NCBI GenBank assembly: GCA_910575275.1
Contig: CAJTEE010000002.1
Location: 720,604-784,603, forward strand
Direction: 5' to 3'
DNA from: Lachnospiraceae bacterium
GTDB taxonomy: Bacteria; Bacillota; Clostridia; Lachnospirales; Lachnospiraceae
Length of the DNA stretch: 64,000 nt
Under the pieces are notes generated by a model that ran no database searches, was not told the origin of the DNA, and worked only from the letters and a program-made list of their open reading frames with translations. Shown piece by piece: positions 50,455-58,968 of this stretch. Position numbers and translations under genes: made by a program. The stretch's first letter is position 1. Each line of letters starts with the position of its first letter.

Positions 50455-51540
50455 TTATTCCTCAACCGGTTCTTCCTCGGCCGGGACCTCGTTTTCAAGC
50501 GCCTTTAAACTCAGGCTGATCTTCCGGTCCGCCTCATTGAAATCAACAATCTTGGCAGTAATCTCCTGGCCGATGGAAAGGACATCGGATGGCTTCGCTA
50601 CATGCTCTCTGGAAATCTGAGACACATGCAGGAGAGCATCAACACCGGCTTCCAGCTCAACAAATGCACCGAAATCCGTCATACGCGCGATCCGGCCTGT
50701 AACAACGTTGCCGGCCGCATATTTTTCTGCTGCATTGGTCCACGGATTCGTCTCCGGGAACTTCATGGACAGGGCGATCTTCTCGCCGTTGATGTCCTTG
50801 ATCATCGCGCTTACCTGCTCGCCGACCTTAAAGACCTTCTTCGGGCTCTCGATGCGGCCCCAAGACATCTCGGAGATATGAAGCAGGCCGTCCGCACCGC
50901 CCAGATCAATAAATGCACCGAAATCCGTCACATTTTTAACTGTTCCTTCTACTCTCTGCCCTACCTCAATGCGCTCAAACAGAGCCTTCTGCATCTCGGC
51001 CTTTCTCGCCACGATGAGCTGCTTGCGGTCACCGATGACTCTCCTTCTTCTTGGATTGAACTCGGTGATCACAAATTCGATCTCCTGGCCTGCATATTTT
51101 GTCAGATCTCTCTCATACGTATCGGATACAAGGCTGGCCGGAATAAAGATGCGTGCCTCGTCAAGAATCACGCTCAGGCCGCCGTCAAGCACCTGCGCAA
51201 CCTTTGCAGTCAAAACCTCATGATTCTCAAAAGCTTCCTCTAACCTCTTGTTGCCTCTGTCAGCCGCCAGTCTCTTATAGGAAAGGGCCACCTGGCCTTC
51301 CCCGTCGTTTACCTTGATAACCTTCGCTTCCATCTCGTCGCCGATTTGTACAAGCTTGCGCAGATCTGCGCCGGATTCGTTGGTGTACTCATTACGAGTG
51401 ATAATGCCATCGGATTTGTATCCTATATTCAAAACCACTTCGTCTTCTTTTACATCGATGACTTTACCGGTGACAACCTCTCCTGTGCGTATTGTCTTCA
51501 ATGATTCCTCCAGCATTTGTTCAAAACTTAATTCGGACAT
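50455..51540 (-). CDS. rpsA: 30S ribosomal protein S1 (four S1 domains)
   Basis: 361 residues with four OB-fold S1 domains beginning near 17 (GEVVTGKVIDVKEDEVVLNI), 103 (EVLTAKVAQVLDGGLSVIL), 188 (GQRVEGTVKNVTDFGAFIDL) and 273 (GNVVTGRIARMTDFGAFVEL). This is the usual length in Clostridia, shorter than the six-domain E. coli S1. It starts 20 bp inside ispH, in the +1 frame relative to it. In several Clostridia the two are one fused gene. Confidence 0.95.
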   Translation of the reverse strand: MSELSFEQMLEESLKTIRTGEVVTGKVIDVKEDEVVLNIGYKSDGIITRNEYTNESGADLRKLVQIGDEMEAKVIKVNDGEGQVALSYKRLAADRGNKRLEEAFENHEVLTAKVAQVLDGGLSVILDEARIFIPASLVSDTYERDLTKYAGQEIEFVITEFNPRRRRVIGDRKQLIVARKAEMQKALFERIEVGQRVEGTVKNVTDFGAFIDLGGADGLLHISEMSWGRIESPKKVFKVGEQVSAMIKDINGEKIALSMKFPETNPWTNAAEKYAAGNVVTGRIARMTDFGAFVELEAGVDALLHVSQISREHVAKPSDVLSIGQEITAKIVDFNEADRKISLSLKALENEVPAEEEPVEE

Positions 51541-52372
51541 TAGTATGAACCTCCTCGATAATAATGTTCGGGGTAGACGCCCCCGCCGTAATACCTACGT
51601 TGCACGCAGACATGATACATACAGGATTTAAGTCGTCCAGAGTTTGGATGTAACAGGTGTTTCTACACTCCTCCCGGCAGATCTCATATAGCTTCCTGGT
51701 ATTGGAACTGTCTTTATCGCCGATGACGATCATAGCATCCACCTTTGAAGCTATTTCCTTTGCTTCTATTTGTCTGTCCTGTGTTGCATTGCAAATCGTA
51801 TTTAAAACAATTATATCATAACGCGTTTTTGAAATTTTTTCAACTAAATCTTTAAATTTATTGTAATTAAATGTCGTCTGTGCCACGAGGCACAGCCTGC
51901 GGCCCTCTGGAATCCTCATTTTTTCGAAGTCCGACAGGCTTTCTATGACACTCGTCTCCTCGTCTCCCCAGCCGCGGATCCCGATCACTTCCGGATGATC
52001 CTTGTTCCCGACGATCAAAACCTTACGGCCGTTCTCACACTGCTCCCGAACGATCTTATGGATCTTTTTCACGTAGGGGCAGGTGGCGTCCACCACATCA
52101 AGCCCCTTTTTTTCGAGCAGCTCATAGATGTCCCGGCCGACTCCATGGGATCTGATGATCACCACTCCCTCCTTTAGGGCATAAAGCTCCTCTCTGGAAC
52201 TAAGGACCTTTACCCCTTTCGCCTGCAGGTCCTTTACGACCTCCGCGTTGTGGATGATCGGCCCGTAGGTGTAGATGGGGAGCTTCGCCTTCTCAATCTG
52301 CTCATAGACCTTTTCCACGGCTCGTTTGACTCCGAAGCAAAATCCGGCCGTTTTGGCAACCATTACCTGCAT
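51521..52372 (-). CDS. ispH: 4-hydroxy-3-methylbut-2-enyl diphosphate reductase
   Basis: 283 residues. Last enzyme of the MEP pathway, an iron-sulfur protein making IPP and DMAPP. Cluster Cys are visible in TAGFCFGVKRAV (C12), VVDATCPYVKKIH (about C96) and LNTICNATQDRQ (about C192); substrate residues appear in HGVGRD and TAGASTPN. The last 20 bp overlap the rpsA start. The first 10 bp overlap the end of cmk. Stop TGA lies in AAGTTTTGA. Confidence 0.95.
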   Translation of the reverse strand: MQVMVAKTAGFCFGVKRAVEKVYEQIEKAKLPIYTYGPIIHNAEVVKDLQAKGVKVLSSREELYALKEGVVIIRSHGVGRDIYELLEKKGLDVVDATCPYVKKIHKIVREQCENGRKVLIVGNKDHPEVIGIRGWGDEETSVIESLSDFEKMRIPEGRRLCLVAQTTFNYNKFKDLVEKISKTRYDIIVLNTICNATQDRQIEAKEIASKVDAMIVIGDKDSSNTRKLYEICREECRNTCYIQTLDDLNPVCIMSACNVGITAGASTPNIIIEEVHTNVRIKF

Positions 52373-53037
52373 GGCCGTTTCTCCCGGATCATGGCTTCGA
52401 TCCGCTCCACGACCTCCTTCAGTGTCAGATCGGAGCTGTCAATAAAAACCGCATCCTCTGCCCGCACAAGCGGGGAGTGTTCACGGTGCATGTCCCTGTA
52501 ATCCCTGTCCACAATGTCCTTCTCGATCTCCTCGAGCACGCAGCTTACACCCTTTTCGGTGAGCTCCTTATAGCGCCTTTTTGCCCGCACAAGCGAACTG
52601 GCCGTCAAATAGACCTTCACATCAGCCTCCGGCAGCACGCAGGTCCCGATGTCACGCCCATCCATGACCACATCGGCCGTCCTGGCAAGCTGCTTTTGCA
52701 GCTCTGTGAGCTTTTCCCGTACCTGTATATAGCCGGAGGTCGCGGAAGCCATGTTTCCGACCTCCTCGGTCCGCAGGAATCCCGAAACATTCTCTCCGTT
52801 TAAGTACACCTGCTGTACACCGCCCTCATAAGCAATGGTAATGTTTACGTTTACACAGGCCGCCGCAATGGACGCCTCATCGGCCGGTTCGATCTTCTCT
52901 CTTATAAAATACAGAGCCATCGCGCGGTACATCGCTCCGGTATCCACGTAAATAAAATTCTCCTCTGCGGCAACCGCCTTTGCCACCGTACTCTTTCCTG
53001 CGCCTGCAGGGCCGTCGATCGCAACATTAAAAGCCAT
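52363..53037 (-). CDS. cmk: Cytidylate kinase
   Basis: 224 residues. CMP/dCMP kinase with P-loop IDGPAGAGKSTVAKAV at residues 7-22, YVDTGAMYRAMALY, and DGRDIGTCVLPEADVKVYLT. Full length. It overlaps ispH by 10 bp and follows the flavoprotein gene by 40 bp, so cmk-ispH-rpsA are translated from one transcript. Confidence 0.96.
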   Translation of the reverse strand: MAFNVAIDGPAGAGKSTVAKAVAAEENFIYVDTGAMYRAMALYFIREKIEPADEASIAAACVNVNITIAYEGGVQQVYLNGENVSGFLRTEEVGNMASATSGYIQVREKLTELQKQLARTADVVMDGRDIGTCVLPEADVKVYLTASSLVRAKRRYKELTEKGVSCVLEEIEKDIVDRDYRDMHREHSPLVRAEDAVFIDSSDLTLKEVVERIEAMIREKRPCR

Positions 53038-53077
53038 AGCTTCCTCCTCTATTTTACTTCTGTTTCCATATTTTTAT

Positions 53078-54325
53078 TCATTCGGATGCACGCTGTCCGG
53101 CGCTTTGCCCTGCAAGCATCCCCGTAGACCAGGCAATCTGCAGATTGAATCCGCCCGTCACGCCATCCAGATCCAGCAGCTCACCTGCAAAAAAAAGCCC
53201 CGGAAGCTTTTTCGATTCCATTGTATGCGGGTCAATCTCCTTTACCTGTACGCCGCCCTGTGTGATAATCGCCTCACCAAAGCCCCGAAGCCCTGTAAGC
53301 GTCACACGAAATGCCTTTGTCAGGGAAAGGAGCTGCTCCCGCTCTCTTACTGTGATCTCGTTTACTCTTTTATTCGGGTCGATGCCGCTCCTTTCGACCA
53401 TAACCGGTATCAGCTTTGCTGGAAACAGACGGCCCAGGGAATTCTTGAACTGCCGATTCTTTGCTTCCTCAAAATCCCGCAGGAGCCTGGCGCCAAGCTG
53501 TTCTCTGGAGAGTGCAGGCTTTAAGTCAATCTCCATGACAAGCGGCCTCTCCTGGATTGCCTTTGCCGCAAAGCTGCTTGCGCTTAACGCAACCGGGCCG
53601 CTAATTCCAAAATGTGTGAAAAGCAATTCTCCAAACTCCCGGTTCAGAATCCGTTTCCCATCCCTGACTGTAATCTCCACATTTCGCAGAGAAAGTCCCT
53701 GCAGAGCCCGCACATCCGGTTCCGCACAGTTAAATGGCACCAGTGCCGGCAAAAGCGGTGTTACGGTATGGCCCGCCTCCTTCGCAAACCGATATCCGTC
53801 CCCGGTGGAACCGGTGGCCGGATAAGACAGGCCGCCGGTCGCCGCGATCACGGTTTTTGCCTCTATTGTTTCGTTTTTGTTTTGTAAGAGGATGCCTCGC
53901 AGACAGCCTTCCTCGATAGACAGCCCTTTTACCGGCTCATTCAAATGAACCTTTACATCCAGACTTCTGAGCTTTTTCTCCAAAGCTGCTGTCACATCCG
54001 ACGCTTTATCCGATACCGGAAAAACCCGGGCGCCCCGTTCTGTCTTTAACGGACAGCCGCATGACTCCAACAGACTCATCATGTCAAAATTTGTGAAGCC
54101 ATACATGGCACTGTAGAGAAACTTTCCGTTTGTCACCATGTTTGCAAACAGCTCCTCCGTCTCACACGCATTTGTCACATTGCAGCGCCCTTTGCCGGTA
54201 ATATAGAGCTTTTTGCCCAGCTTTTCGTTTTTTTCATACAGATGGGTTTCCAGGCCAGTCCGGGCAGCCCCGATTGCCGCAGCCATCCCAGCAGCCCCGC
54301 CGCCGATGATTACAACCCGGTTCAT
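53078..54325 (-). CDS. HI0933/YhiN-like FAD-dependent oxidoreductase
   Basis: 415 residues. The N-terminal dinucleotide-binding motif is VVIIGGGAAGMAAAIGAAR, then KKLYITGKGRCNVTNACE. The second FAD contact is TVIAATGGLSYPATGSTGDG, and the C-terminal signature is FFAGELLDLDGVTGGFNLQ. The family is widespread, often annotated as aminoacetone oxidase, but the true substrate is not established. ATG overlaps the upstream kinase stop by 4 bp (54322-54325). Confidence 0.9.
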   Translation of the reverse strand: MNRVVIIGGGAAGMAAAIGAARTGLETHLYEKNEKLGKKLYITGKGRCNVTNACETEELFANMVTNGKFLYSAMYGFTNFDMMSLLESCGCPLKTERGARVFPVSDKASDVTAALEKKLRSLDVKVHLNEPVKGLSIEEGCLRGILLQNKNETIEAKTVIAATGGLSYPATGSTGDGYRFAKEAGHTVTPLLPALVPFNCAEPDVRALQGLSLRNVEITVRDGKRILNREFGELLFTHFGISGPVALSASSFAAKAIQERPLVMEIDLKPALSREQLGARLLRDFEEAKNRQFKNSLGRLFPAKLIPVMVERSGIDPNKRVNEITVREREQLLSLTKAFRVTLTGLRGFGEAIITQGGVQVKEIDPHTMESKKLPGLFFAGELLDLDGVTGGFNLQIAWSTGMLAGQSAGQRASE

Positions 54326-55806
54326 CCGTTCTTCGCTTCCTTTTGTTTGATCCTCTTTTCGAGCGCGTCCACCACGGTCTCCAGCACCTTCACTCTCGCA
54401 TAGTATTTGGAATTCCCCTCTACAAGGACCCAGGGAGCCGCTTTGGTTGAGGTCTTTTCCAGCATTTCATTGACGGCTTCCTCATACCGGTCCCATTTTT
54501 CACGGTTCCGCCAGTCCTCATCCGTGATCTTCCACTGCTTATCCGGATTCTTCAGGCGGTCGTTGAAGCGCCGTTCCTGTTCATCCTTATCAATGTGCAG
54601 CCAGAATTTCAAGACAACGGCACCCGCGTTTACCAGGTGCTGTTCCATTTCGTTGATCTCCTGATAGGCCCGACGCCATTCTGTCTCCGTGCAAAAGCCC
54701 TCGATCCGCTCCACCATGACTCTGCCGTACCAGGTCCGGTCGAAGATCGCGATATGGCCTGCCTTCGGGATATTGTTCCAAAAACGCCACAGGTAATGAT
54801 GCGCCCGCTCCTCATCATTTGGAGAGGCCGTCGGACAGACCTTATAGCCCCTGGGATCCAGATGGCTCGTAAGCCGTCTGATCGCACCTCCTTTGCCAGC
54901 CGCATCCCAGCCTTCAAAGCCCAGCACGACCGGGATCCGCAGACGGTACAGCTCACTGTGCAGAAGCGCAAGCTTCTTCTGCAGTGCATCCAGTCTGTCC
55001 TTATATTCCTTCTGCGGCAGGGAGAGAGAAAGGTCGGCTTTGGCGAGGATTCCCTTTTGGTATCGGTCCGGCGGGACAGGGCCGTCGAAAAGCTGTGCCG
55101 CAGGAGCCTCTGCCGCAAGCGCAGCCTCCATGGCATCGGCGACCGTGTTCATAATCTTTAAAGCCGCCTCGTTCTTTTTTTCGGCGTCCACGACGGTCCA
55201 CGGTGCATAGGGCCTGTCCGTCTGCTCGCGCATCTTCTGATTTATTTTTTCATATTTTTCATACTGCTCATTGCGTTTCCAATCATTTTCGCTCACGCGC
55301 CATGCGGTTTCTTTCGACGCTTCAAGTGCTTTAAAGCGCTTTCTCTGCTCCTTTTCGGAGATCGTAAGAAACAGCTTTACAAGCACGACTCCTCCGTCTG
55401 TAAGCTGTTTTTCAAAGGCCAGAATATCCGCAAATGCATTTTTTAATTCCTTCTTGCCGGCCTTTTTATCGAATCGGTCCATCTGCACTTTCCGGTACCA
55501 GCTCGTGTCAAAAATCACAATGCGTCCGGCCGCAGGGGCCTTCACCGCAAATCTCCATAAAAACGGCCGCAAAAGCTCCTCCTCGCCGTCTCTGTCACCG
55601 GTGTAAACATCAAATCCACGCGGGTCAAATGCCTGAATCAGCCTGTTGATCTGCAGTCCCTTCCCGGCCGCATCATAGCCGTCAAACGTAATTAAAACCG
55701 GCAGCTTAGCCTCCCTGCATTTTCTCTGCAAAAGCCCCAGGCGCAGCATGGCCTGCTCAAGCTTTGCTTTTTGTTCCATAGACTGCTTCTTTTCCTTTTC
55801 CGACAT
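54322..55806 (-). CDS. pap: Polyphosphate:AMP phosphotransferase (tandem PPK2 domains)
   Basis: 494 residues made of two PPK2 kinase domains. The first has ITFDGYDAAGKGLQINRL (about 40-57), the second has LGFEGWDAAGKGGAIRRL (about 290-307), with lid/Asp motifs FDTSWYRKVQMDRFD and FDRTWYGRVMVERIE. Two-domain PPK2 proteins transfer phosphate from polyP to AMP. ATG 55806 has AGGAAGGG upstream. It heads the operon kinase-flavoprotein-cmk-ispH-rpsA. Note that no ppk1 gene is nearby. Confidence 0.88.
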   Translation of the reverse strand: MSEKEKKQSMEQKAKLEQAMLRLGLLQRKCREAKLPVLITFDGYDAAGKGLQINRLIQAFDPRGFDVYTGDRDGEEELLRPFLWRFAVKAPAAGRIVIFDTSWYRKVQMDRFDKKAGKKELKNAFADILAFEKQLTDGGVVLVKLFLTISEKEQRKRFKALEASKETAWRVSENDWKRNEQYEKYEKINQKMREQTDRPYAPWTVVDAEKKNEAALKIMNTVADAMEAALAAEAPAAQLFDGPVPPDRYQKGILAKADLSLSLPQKEYKDRLDALQKKLALLHSELYRLRIPVVLGFEGWDAAGKGGAIRRLTSHLDPRGYKVCPTASPNDEERAHHYLWRFWNNIPKAGHIAIFDRTWYGRVMVERIEGFCTETEWRRAYQEINEMEQHLVNAGAVVLKFWLHIDKDEQERRFNDRLKNPDKQWKITDEDWRNREKWDRYEEAVNEMLEKTSTKAAPWVLVEGNSKYYARVKVLETVVDALEKRIKQKEAKNG

Positions 55807-55912
55807 GTCGCCCTTCCTGTCCTTTCCCTGTAATCTCTTGCCAGAATTGTACCACCTTTCCCCACTCCGTGCAAGCCCCCTCTGCGCGGCCAAAGACTGT
55901 TTTATATAATAA

Positions 55913-55952
55913 AAAAATCCCGTCTATCCGGATTCATAGACGAGATTTTTTC
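55913..55952 (-). terminator. Terminator of the YczE-like gene
   Basis: Minus strand AAATC-TCGTCTATG and CATAGACG-type complement (ATAGACGGGATTT) form a stem of about 13 bp followed by TTTT; 7 bp beyond the stop codon of the membrane protein. It separates it from the polyphosphate kinase operon. Confidence 0.7.
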
Positions 55953-55958
55953 CTCAGA

Positions 55959-56585
55959 CTACGTCATTCCAGGCGTTGCGATAAGACGCCTGGCCACCTT
56001 CGCTGAAAAGAACGCGATAAACGGCCCCAAGCCCACGGCACATACCAGAGTACCGGGCCCGATAAGCCCACCCATTAAAAATGCCAGCAGGGCACAAAGT
56101 GAATCGGTAAACATCCGGCATCGGAAATAGGACTGTCCGCTTCTGTGAGAAAGGATAATAGACAGCGCATCATAGGGGGCAACGCCCATATCCGCTGTCT
56201 GGTACAGGGCACAGGCCAAGCTCAGCACCGCAACGCCAGCCAGCATAAGCCACATCCTCGCCTCTAGTATCGCCGAAGCGCTCCAGACAGACCGCACCGC
56301 CCTTTCGCAGAGAGAGGCCAAGGCCCCTACAAAGAACCAGTTTATAAAAGTACCGATTCCGATCAGTGTTTTACCAAAACGCCGTTCCACCAAAAACCAA
56401 AGGCAGTTTACCCAAAACAGTATGACAGAAAAGTCCACGCCCAGCCGGTCACCAATCGCGATCATCAACGCGGAATGTGGGTCATTTCCCATAAGGGAGA
56501 GCTTGAACAGCGCGACGCCGCCCCCCATAATCCCGATTCCAGCAAGCATTACAAGAAAACGGCCTCGATCCGTACGCCTGTTCAT
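55959..56585 (-). CDS. YczE/YitT-like membrane protein
   Basis: About 208 residues, five or six membrane helices. Family-like segments: GIMGGGVALFKLSLMGNDP, LYQTADMGVAPYDALSIIL and GLIGPGTLVCAVGLGPFIA. The family is found in many Firmicutes and some actinobacteria, often near transport or resistance genes; function unknown. I prefer ATG 56585 (AAAGGGAGAG 8 nt upstream) over 56657. Divergent from the AraC regulator, which may control it. Confidence 0.82.
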   Translation of the reverse strand: MNRRTDRGRFLVMLAGIGIMGGGVALFKLSLMGNDPHSALMIAIGDRLGVDFSVILFWVNCLWFLVERRFGKTLIGIGTFINWFFVGALASLCERAVRSVWSASAILEARMWLMLAGVAVLSLACALYQTADMGVAPYDALSIILSHRSGQSYFRCRMFTDSLCALLAFLMGGLIGPGTLVCAVGLGPFIAFFSAKVARRLIATPGMT

Positions 56586-56750
56586 CTGTTTTCTCTCCCT
56601 TTCTTCCGTTTCTCGGATGTACGATTTCAGAGAAGCCCTCTGGACTTTCTGCTTCAATATTGGTATAATATCACCATATAAATTTTACTGTTAGGATAAA
56701 ATCGCCATTAAACTATGACAATCCAGGCAAATCAATGGGAGGGCTACTTT

Positions 56751-57632
56751 ATGTCGGATCTACAGCTTAACGTTACGATAGATAAAAACGAACGGCAGCT
56801 GGAACGGCATGGAGCCGCCTCCTTCCCCGTGGCTTTTTATCACGGTGATCTTACCAGCAATACCGTAGTGTGGCATTGGCATGACGAACTGGAATTAATC
56901 CTGATCCATCGTGGTACGATTGCCGCCGGCGCCGGCGGCGCTTCTGTCACATTAGCTGCCGGGGAGGGCTGCTTTATCAAGACGGGGGTTTTGCATAGCA
57001 TCTGGAAAACGGACAATGCTCCCTGTGAATACCGCTCCGTGGTATTTCATCCCAGGCTGGTCGGCAGCATGGGCAGCATTTTCTGGCTTAAGTACATTCA
57101 GCCTCTTGGAAAGCCGGAGTTTCCGCAGATCATCCCTTTTGCCGGCCAGGCCTCGGACGATTATCCGAAGCTTTTTTCCCGTCTCTGGCAGATACAGGAA
57201 ACGAAAGAGATCGGATATGAAAATGACGTACGCTATCTGCTGACCAAACTTGTTTCTCAGCTTTCCAATGCTCCTGTGGAGAAGGAGCATCAGTCCCTAA
57301 GCCGGGATGTGAGAGATATGGAGCGCATGAAAACCATGCTTTCTTTCTTAGAGGCACACTACGCGGAGGAACTGACGCTGCGGCAAATCGCGGAGAGCGC
57401 CTGCATCAGCGAGACGGAATGCATGCGCTGCTTCCGGCGAAGCATCGGTATGTCTCCCATTCGATTTCTGAAGGAACGCCGCCTTCAATATGCCGCCGGG
57501 CTGCTTCGCAGTACAGGACAAACCGTATCCGAAATCGCGGCTTCCTGCGGATTTTGGGATATGAGTTATTTTACCAAGGCCTTCCGCCAGCTTTACGGCG
57601 CGACGCCAACCGCGTACCGGCGCGGCAGTTAA
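56751..57632 (+). CDS. AraC family transcriptional regulator with cupin sensor
   Basis: 293 residues. N-terminal cupin-type sensing domain (WHWHDELELILIHRGTIAAG, AAGEGCFIKTGVLHSIW) and C-terminal double helix-turn-helix (LTLRQIAESACISETECMRC, TVSEIAASCGFWDMSYFTKA). Such regulators respond to sugars or related small molecules. ATG 56751 has GGGAGGG upstream. Target: probably the divergent membrane gene or itself; 57633-57843 holds no gene. Confidence 0.9.
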   Translation: MSDLQLNVTIDKNERQLERHGAASFPVAFYHGDLTSNTVVWHWHDELELILIHRGTIAAGAGGASVTLAAGEGCFIKTGVLHSIWKTDNAPCEYRSVVFHPRLVGSMGSIFWLKYIQPLGKPEFPQIIPFAGQASDDYPKLFSRLWQIQETKEIGYENDVRYLLTKLVSQLSNAPVEKEHQSLSRDVRDMERMKTMLSFLEAHYAEELTLRQIAESACISETECMRCFRRSIGMSPIRFLKERRLQYAAGLLRSTGQTVSEIAASCGFWDMSYFTKAFRQLYGATPTAYRRGS

Positions 57633-57843
57633 TCCGGCGGTGCAAGAACCGGTTTAATGTCTACGCAAATTGGATATTCGCAAAAAAATACAGACACTAT
57701 GCGGCCTGCAGCGACTTTTTTTATTCAAGTATTGAACACGCGATCTCAATATCCTGTGGCAATTTTGCGGCAGGGCTGGTTTTAACTTGTTTTTCTGACA
57801 ATTTATTCTATATACAGAAGAAACTATATACATAAGGAGGACT

Positions 57844-58402
57844 ATGACTATGAAAAAGCCCAAAAAAGTTCTGGCCGCGTTCGGGCTGGCTGCCTCGCCG
57901 CCACGGCCGCATTTCCGGCCCTCGCCGAATAGAAATATGACGAAACCGCAGGTAAATGGTGGCGGCAGGAATTTGACGGGACATATCCAAAATCCGAACC
58001 GGATATTGCCGGTTCCATCCTGGCCTTTTCTATGTGCATTGACGGCAATAACGACGGCCTCGCAGAGAGCTACTATTTTGATGAGAATGGCTATCTCTAT
58101 ACCGGCACAACACTCAAAGCAAATACTCGGATTACCAGATCTTTGTTGATGAGAACGGCGCCGCTTACAAGGAAAACGATTACTTTCATACAAAGGTGCT
58201 TACCAACCGTCGGCCGGCCGGTACAGCCAACAGCTTTTTAAACCAGGCCTGTGTCAACCTTCTCGGTGAAGACCGCTCCCATGTGGAATCCATTCTCGGA
58301 AAGCCGTTCTCCGGCCCGGAAGCTAGCATTCTCAAAAATCAGGACTATACGATCTATCCAAATGACGAGATTTCTTTTGGCCTCTATTATCTGAGTGAAT
58401 AG
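57844..58402 (+). pseudogene. Shattered gene for a secreted repeat protein
   Basis: Start ATG 57844 follows AAGGAGG and begins a lipid-free signal peptide (MKKPKKVLAAFGLAA) that continues in a different frame (LAATAAFPALAE) and meets TAG. Further frames continue KWWRQEFDGTYPKSEPD, then DGLAESYYFDENGYLYTG, and DYQIFVDENGAAYKENDYF, each repeat being choline-binding-like, and then end SFLNQACVNLLGEDRSHVES to TAG 58402. At least three frame changes and one stop separate the pieces. The parent was a secreted cell-wall-binding protein with a small C-terminal domain. Confidence 0.8.
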
Positions 58403-58417
58403 GGGAGCCGCCTTCCT

Positions 58418-58478
58418 ATAAAAAAAGGATCACCCTATTTAAAGAGATACACTCTTAAATATGATAATCCTTTTTATT
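58418..58478 (-). terminator. Terminator of the tRNA cluster
   Basis: Minus strand: nested stems AAAAAGGAT / ATCCTTTTT and ATTTAAGAG / CTCTTTAAAT, followed by a run of T. It begins 3 bp after the last tRNA. Confidence 0.8.
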
Positions 58479-58481
58479 TCA

Positions 58482-58554
58482 TGGAGACGACAGGACTTGA
58501 ACCTGCGACCCTCTACACGTCAAGCAGATGCTCTCCCAGCTGAGCTACATCTCC
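58482..58554 (-). tRNA. tRNA-Val(GAC)
   Basis: Acceptor GGAGATG with CGTCTCC and discriminator A. Anticodon stem TCTGC/GTAGA around loop TTGACGT gives GAC. T arm GCAGGTTCAAGTCCTGT. Last of four co-transcribed tRNAs. Confidence 0.95.
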
Positions 58555-58593
58555 ATTTTCCTTTCTTCTGCTCCGGGCCCTCGCCCTTCGCGA

Positions 58594-58666
58594 TGGAGCA
58601 TATGGGATTCGAACCCACGGCCTCTACAATGCGAATGTAGCGCGCTCCCAACTGCGCTAATGCCCC
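58594..58666 (-). tRNA. tRNA-Ala(CGC)
   Basis: Acceptor GGGGCAT with ATGCTCC (one G-T pair), discriminator A. Anticodon stem CTACA/TGTAG around TTCGCAT gives CGC. T arm GTGGGTTCGAATCCCAT. Confidence 0.94.
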
Positions 58667-58673
58667 TTATAAG

Positions 58674-58747
58674 TGGAAGCAATGGGGCTCGAACCCATGA
58701 CCTCTCGCGTGTGAGGCGAACGCTCATCCCGGCTGAGCTATGCTTCC
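58674..58747 (-). tRNA. tRNA-Val(CAC)
   Basis: Acceptor GGAAGCA with TGCTTCC, discriminator A. Anticodon stem TTCGC/GCGAG around loop CTCACAC gives CAC. T arm ATGGGTTCGAGCCCCAT. Seven bp from tRNA-Ala. Confidence 0.94.
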
Positions 58748-58822
58748 AGTTGCCAATAATTGGCTTCGTTCCTTATCCTATCACAAACCTTCCCGCTAGT
58801 CAAGAAGATTTTGAAAGAAAAC

Positions 58823-58896
58823 TCGGGGCAACAGGATTTGAACCTGCGACCTCTCGGCCCCCAGCCGAGCGCGCTACCAAGCTACGCCATACCCCG
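58823..58896 (-). tRNA. tRNA-Pro(GGG)
   Basis: Acceptor CGGGGTA with TGCCCCG, discriminator A. Anticodon stem CTCGG/CCGAG around loop CTGGGGG gives GGG. T arm GCAGGTTCAAATCCTGT. First of the cluster, right behind the promoter. Confidence 0.95.
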
Positions 58897-58909
58897 CGGA
58901 ACAAAGCCT

Positions 58910-58937
58910 ATTATACCAGAAAAGGGAAAAAAATCAA
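58910..58937 (-). promoter_or_regulatory. Sigma-A promoter of the tRNA cluster
   Basis: Minus strand TTGATT (58932-58937), 16-bp spacer, TATAAT (58910-58915); mature tRNA-Pro begins 14 bp downstream. Confidence 0.75.
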
Positions 58938-58968
58938 TACAAATGTTGAATAAATTTTTCTCTCCCTT

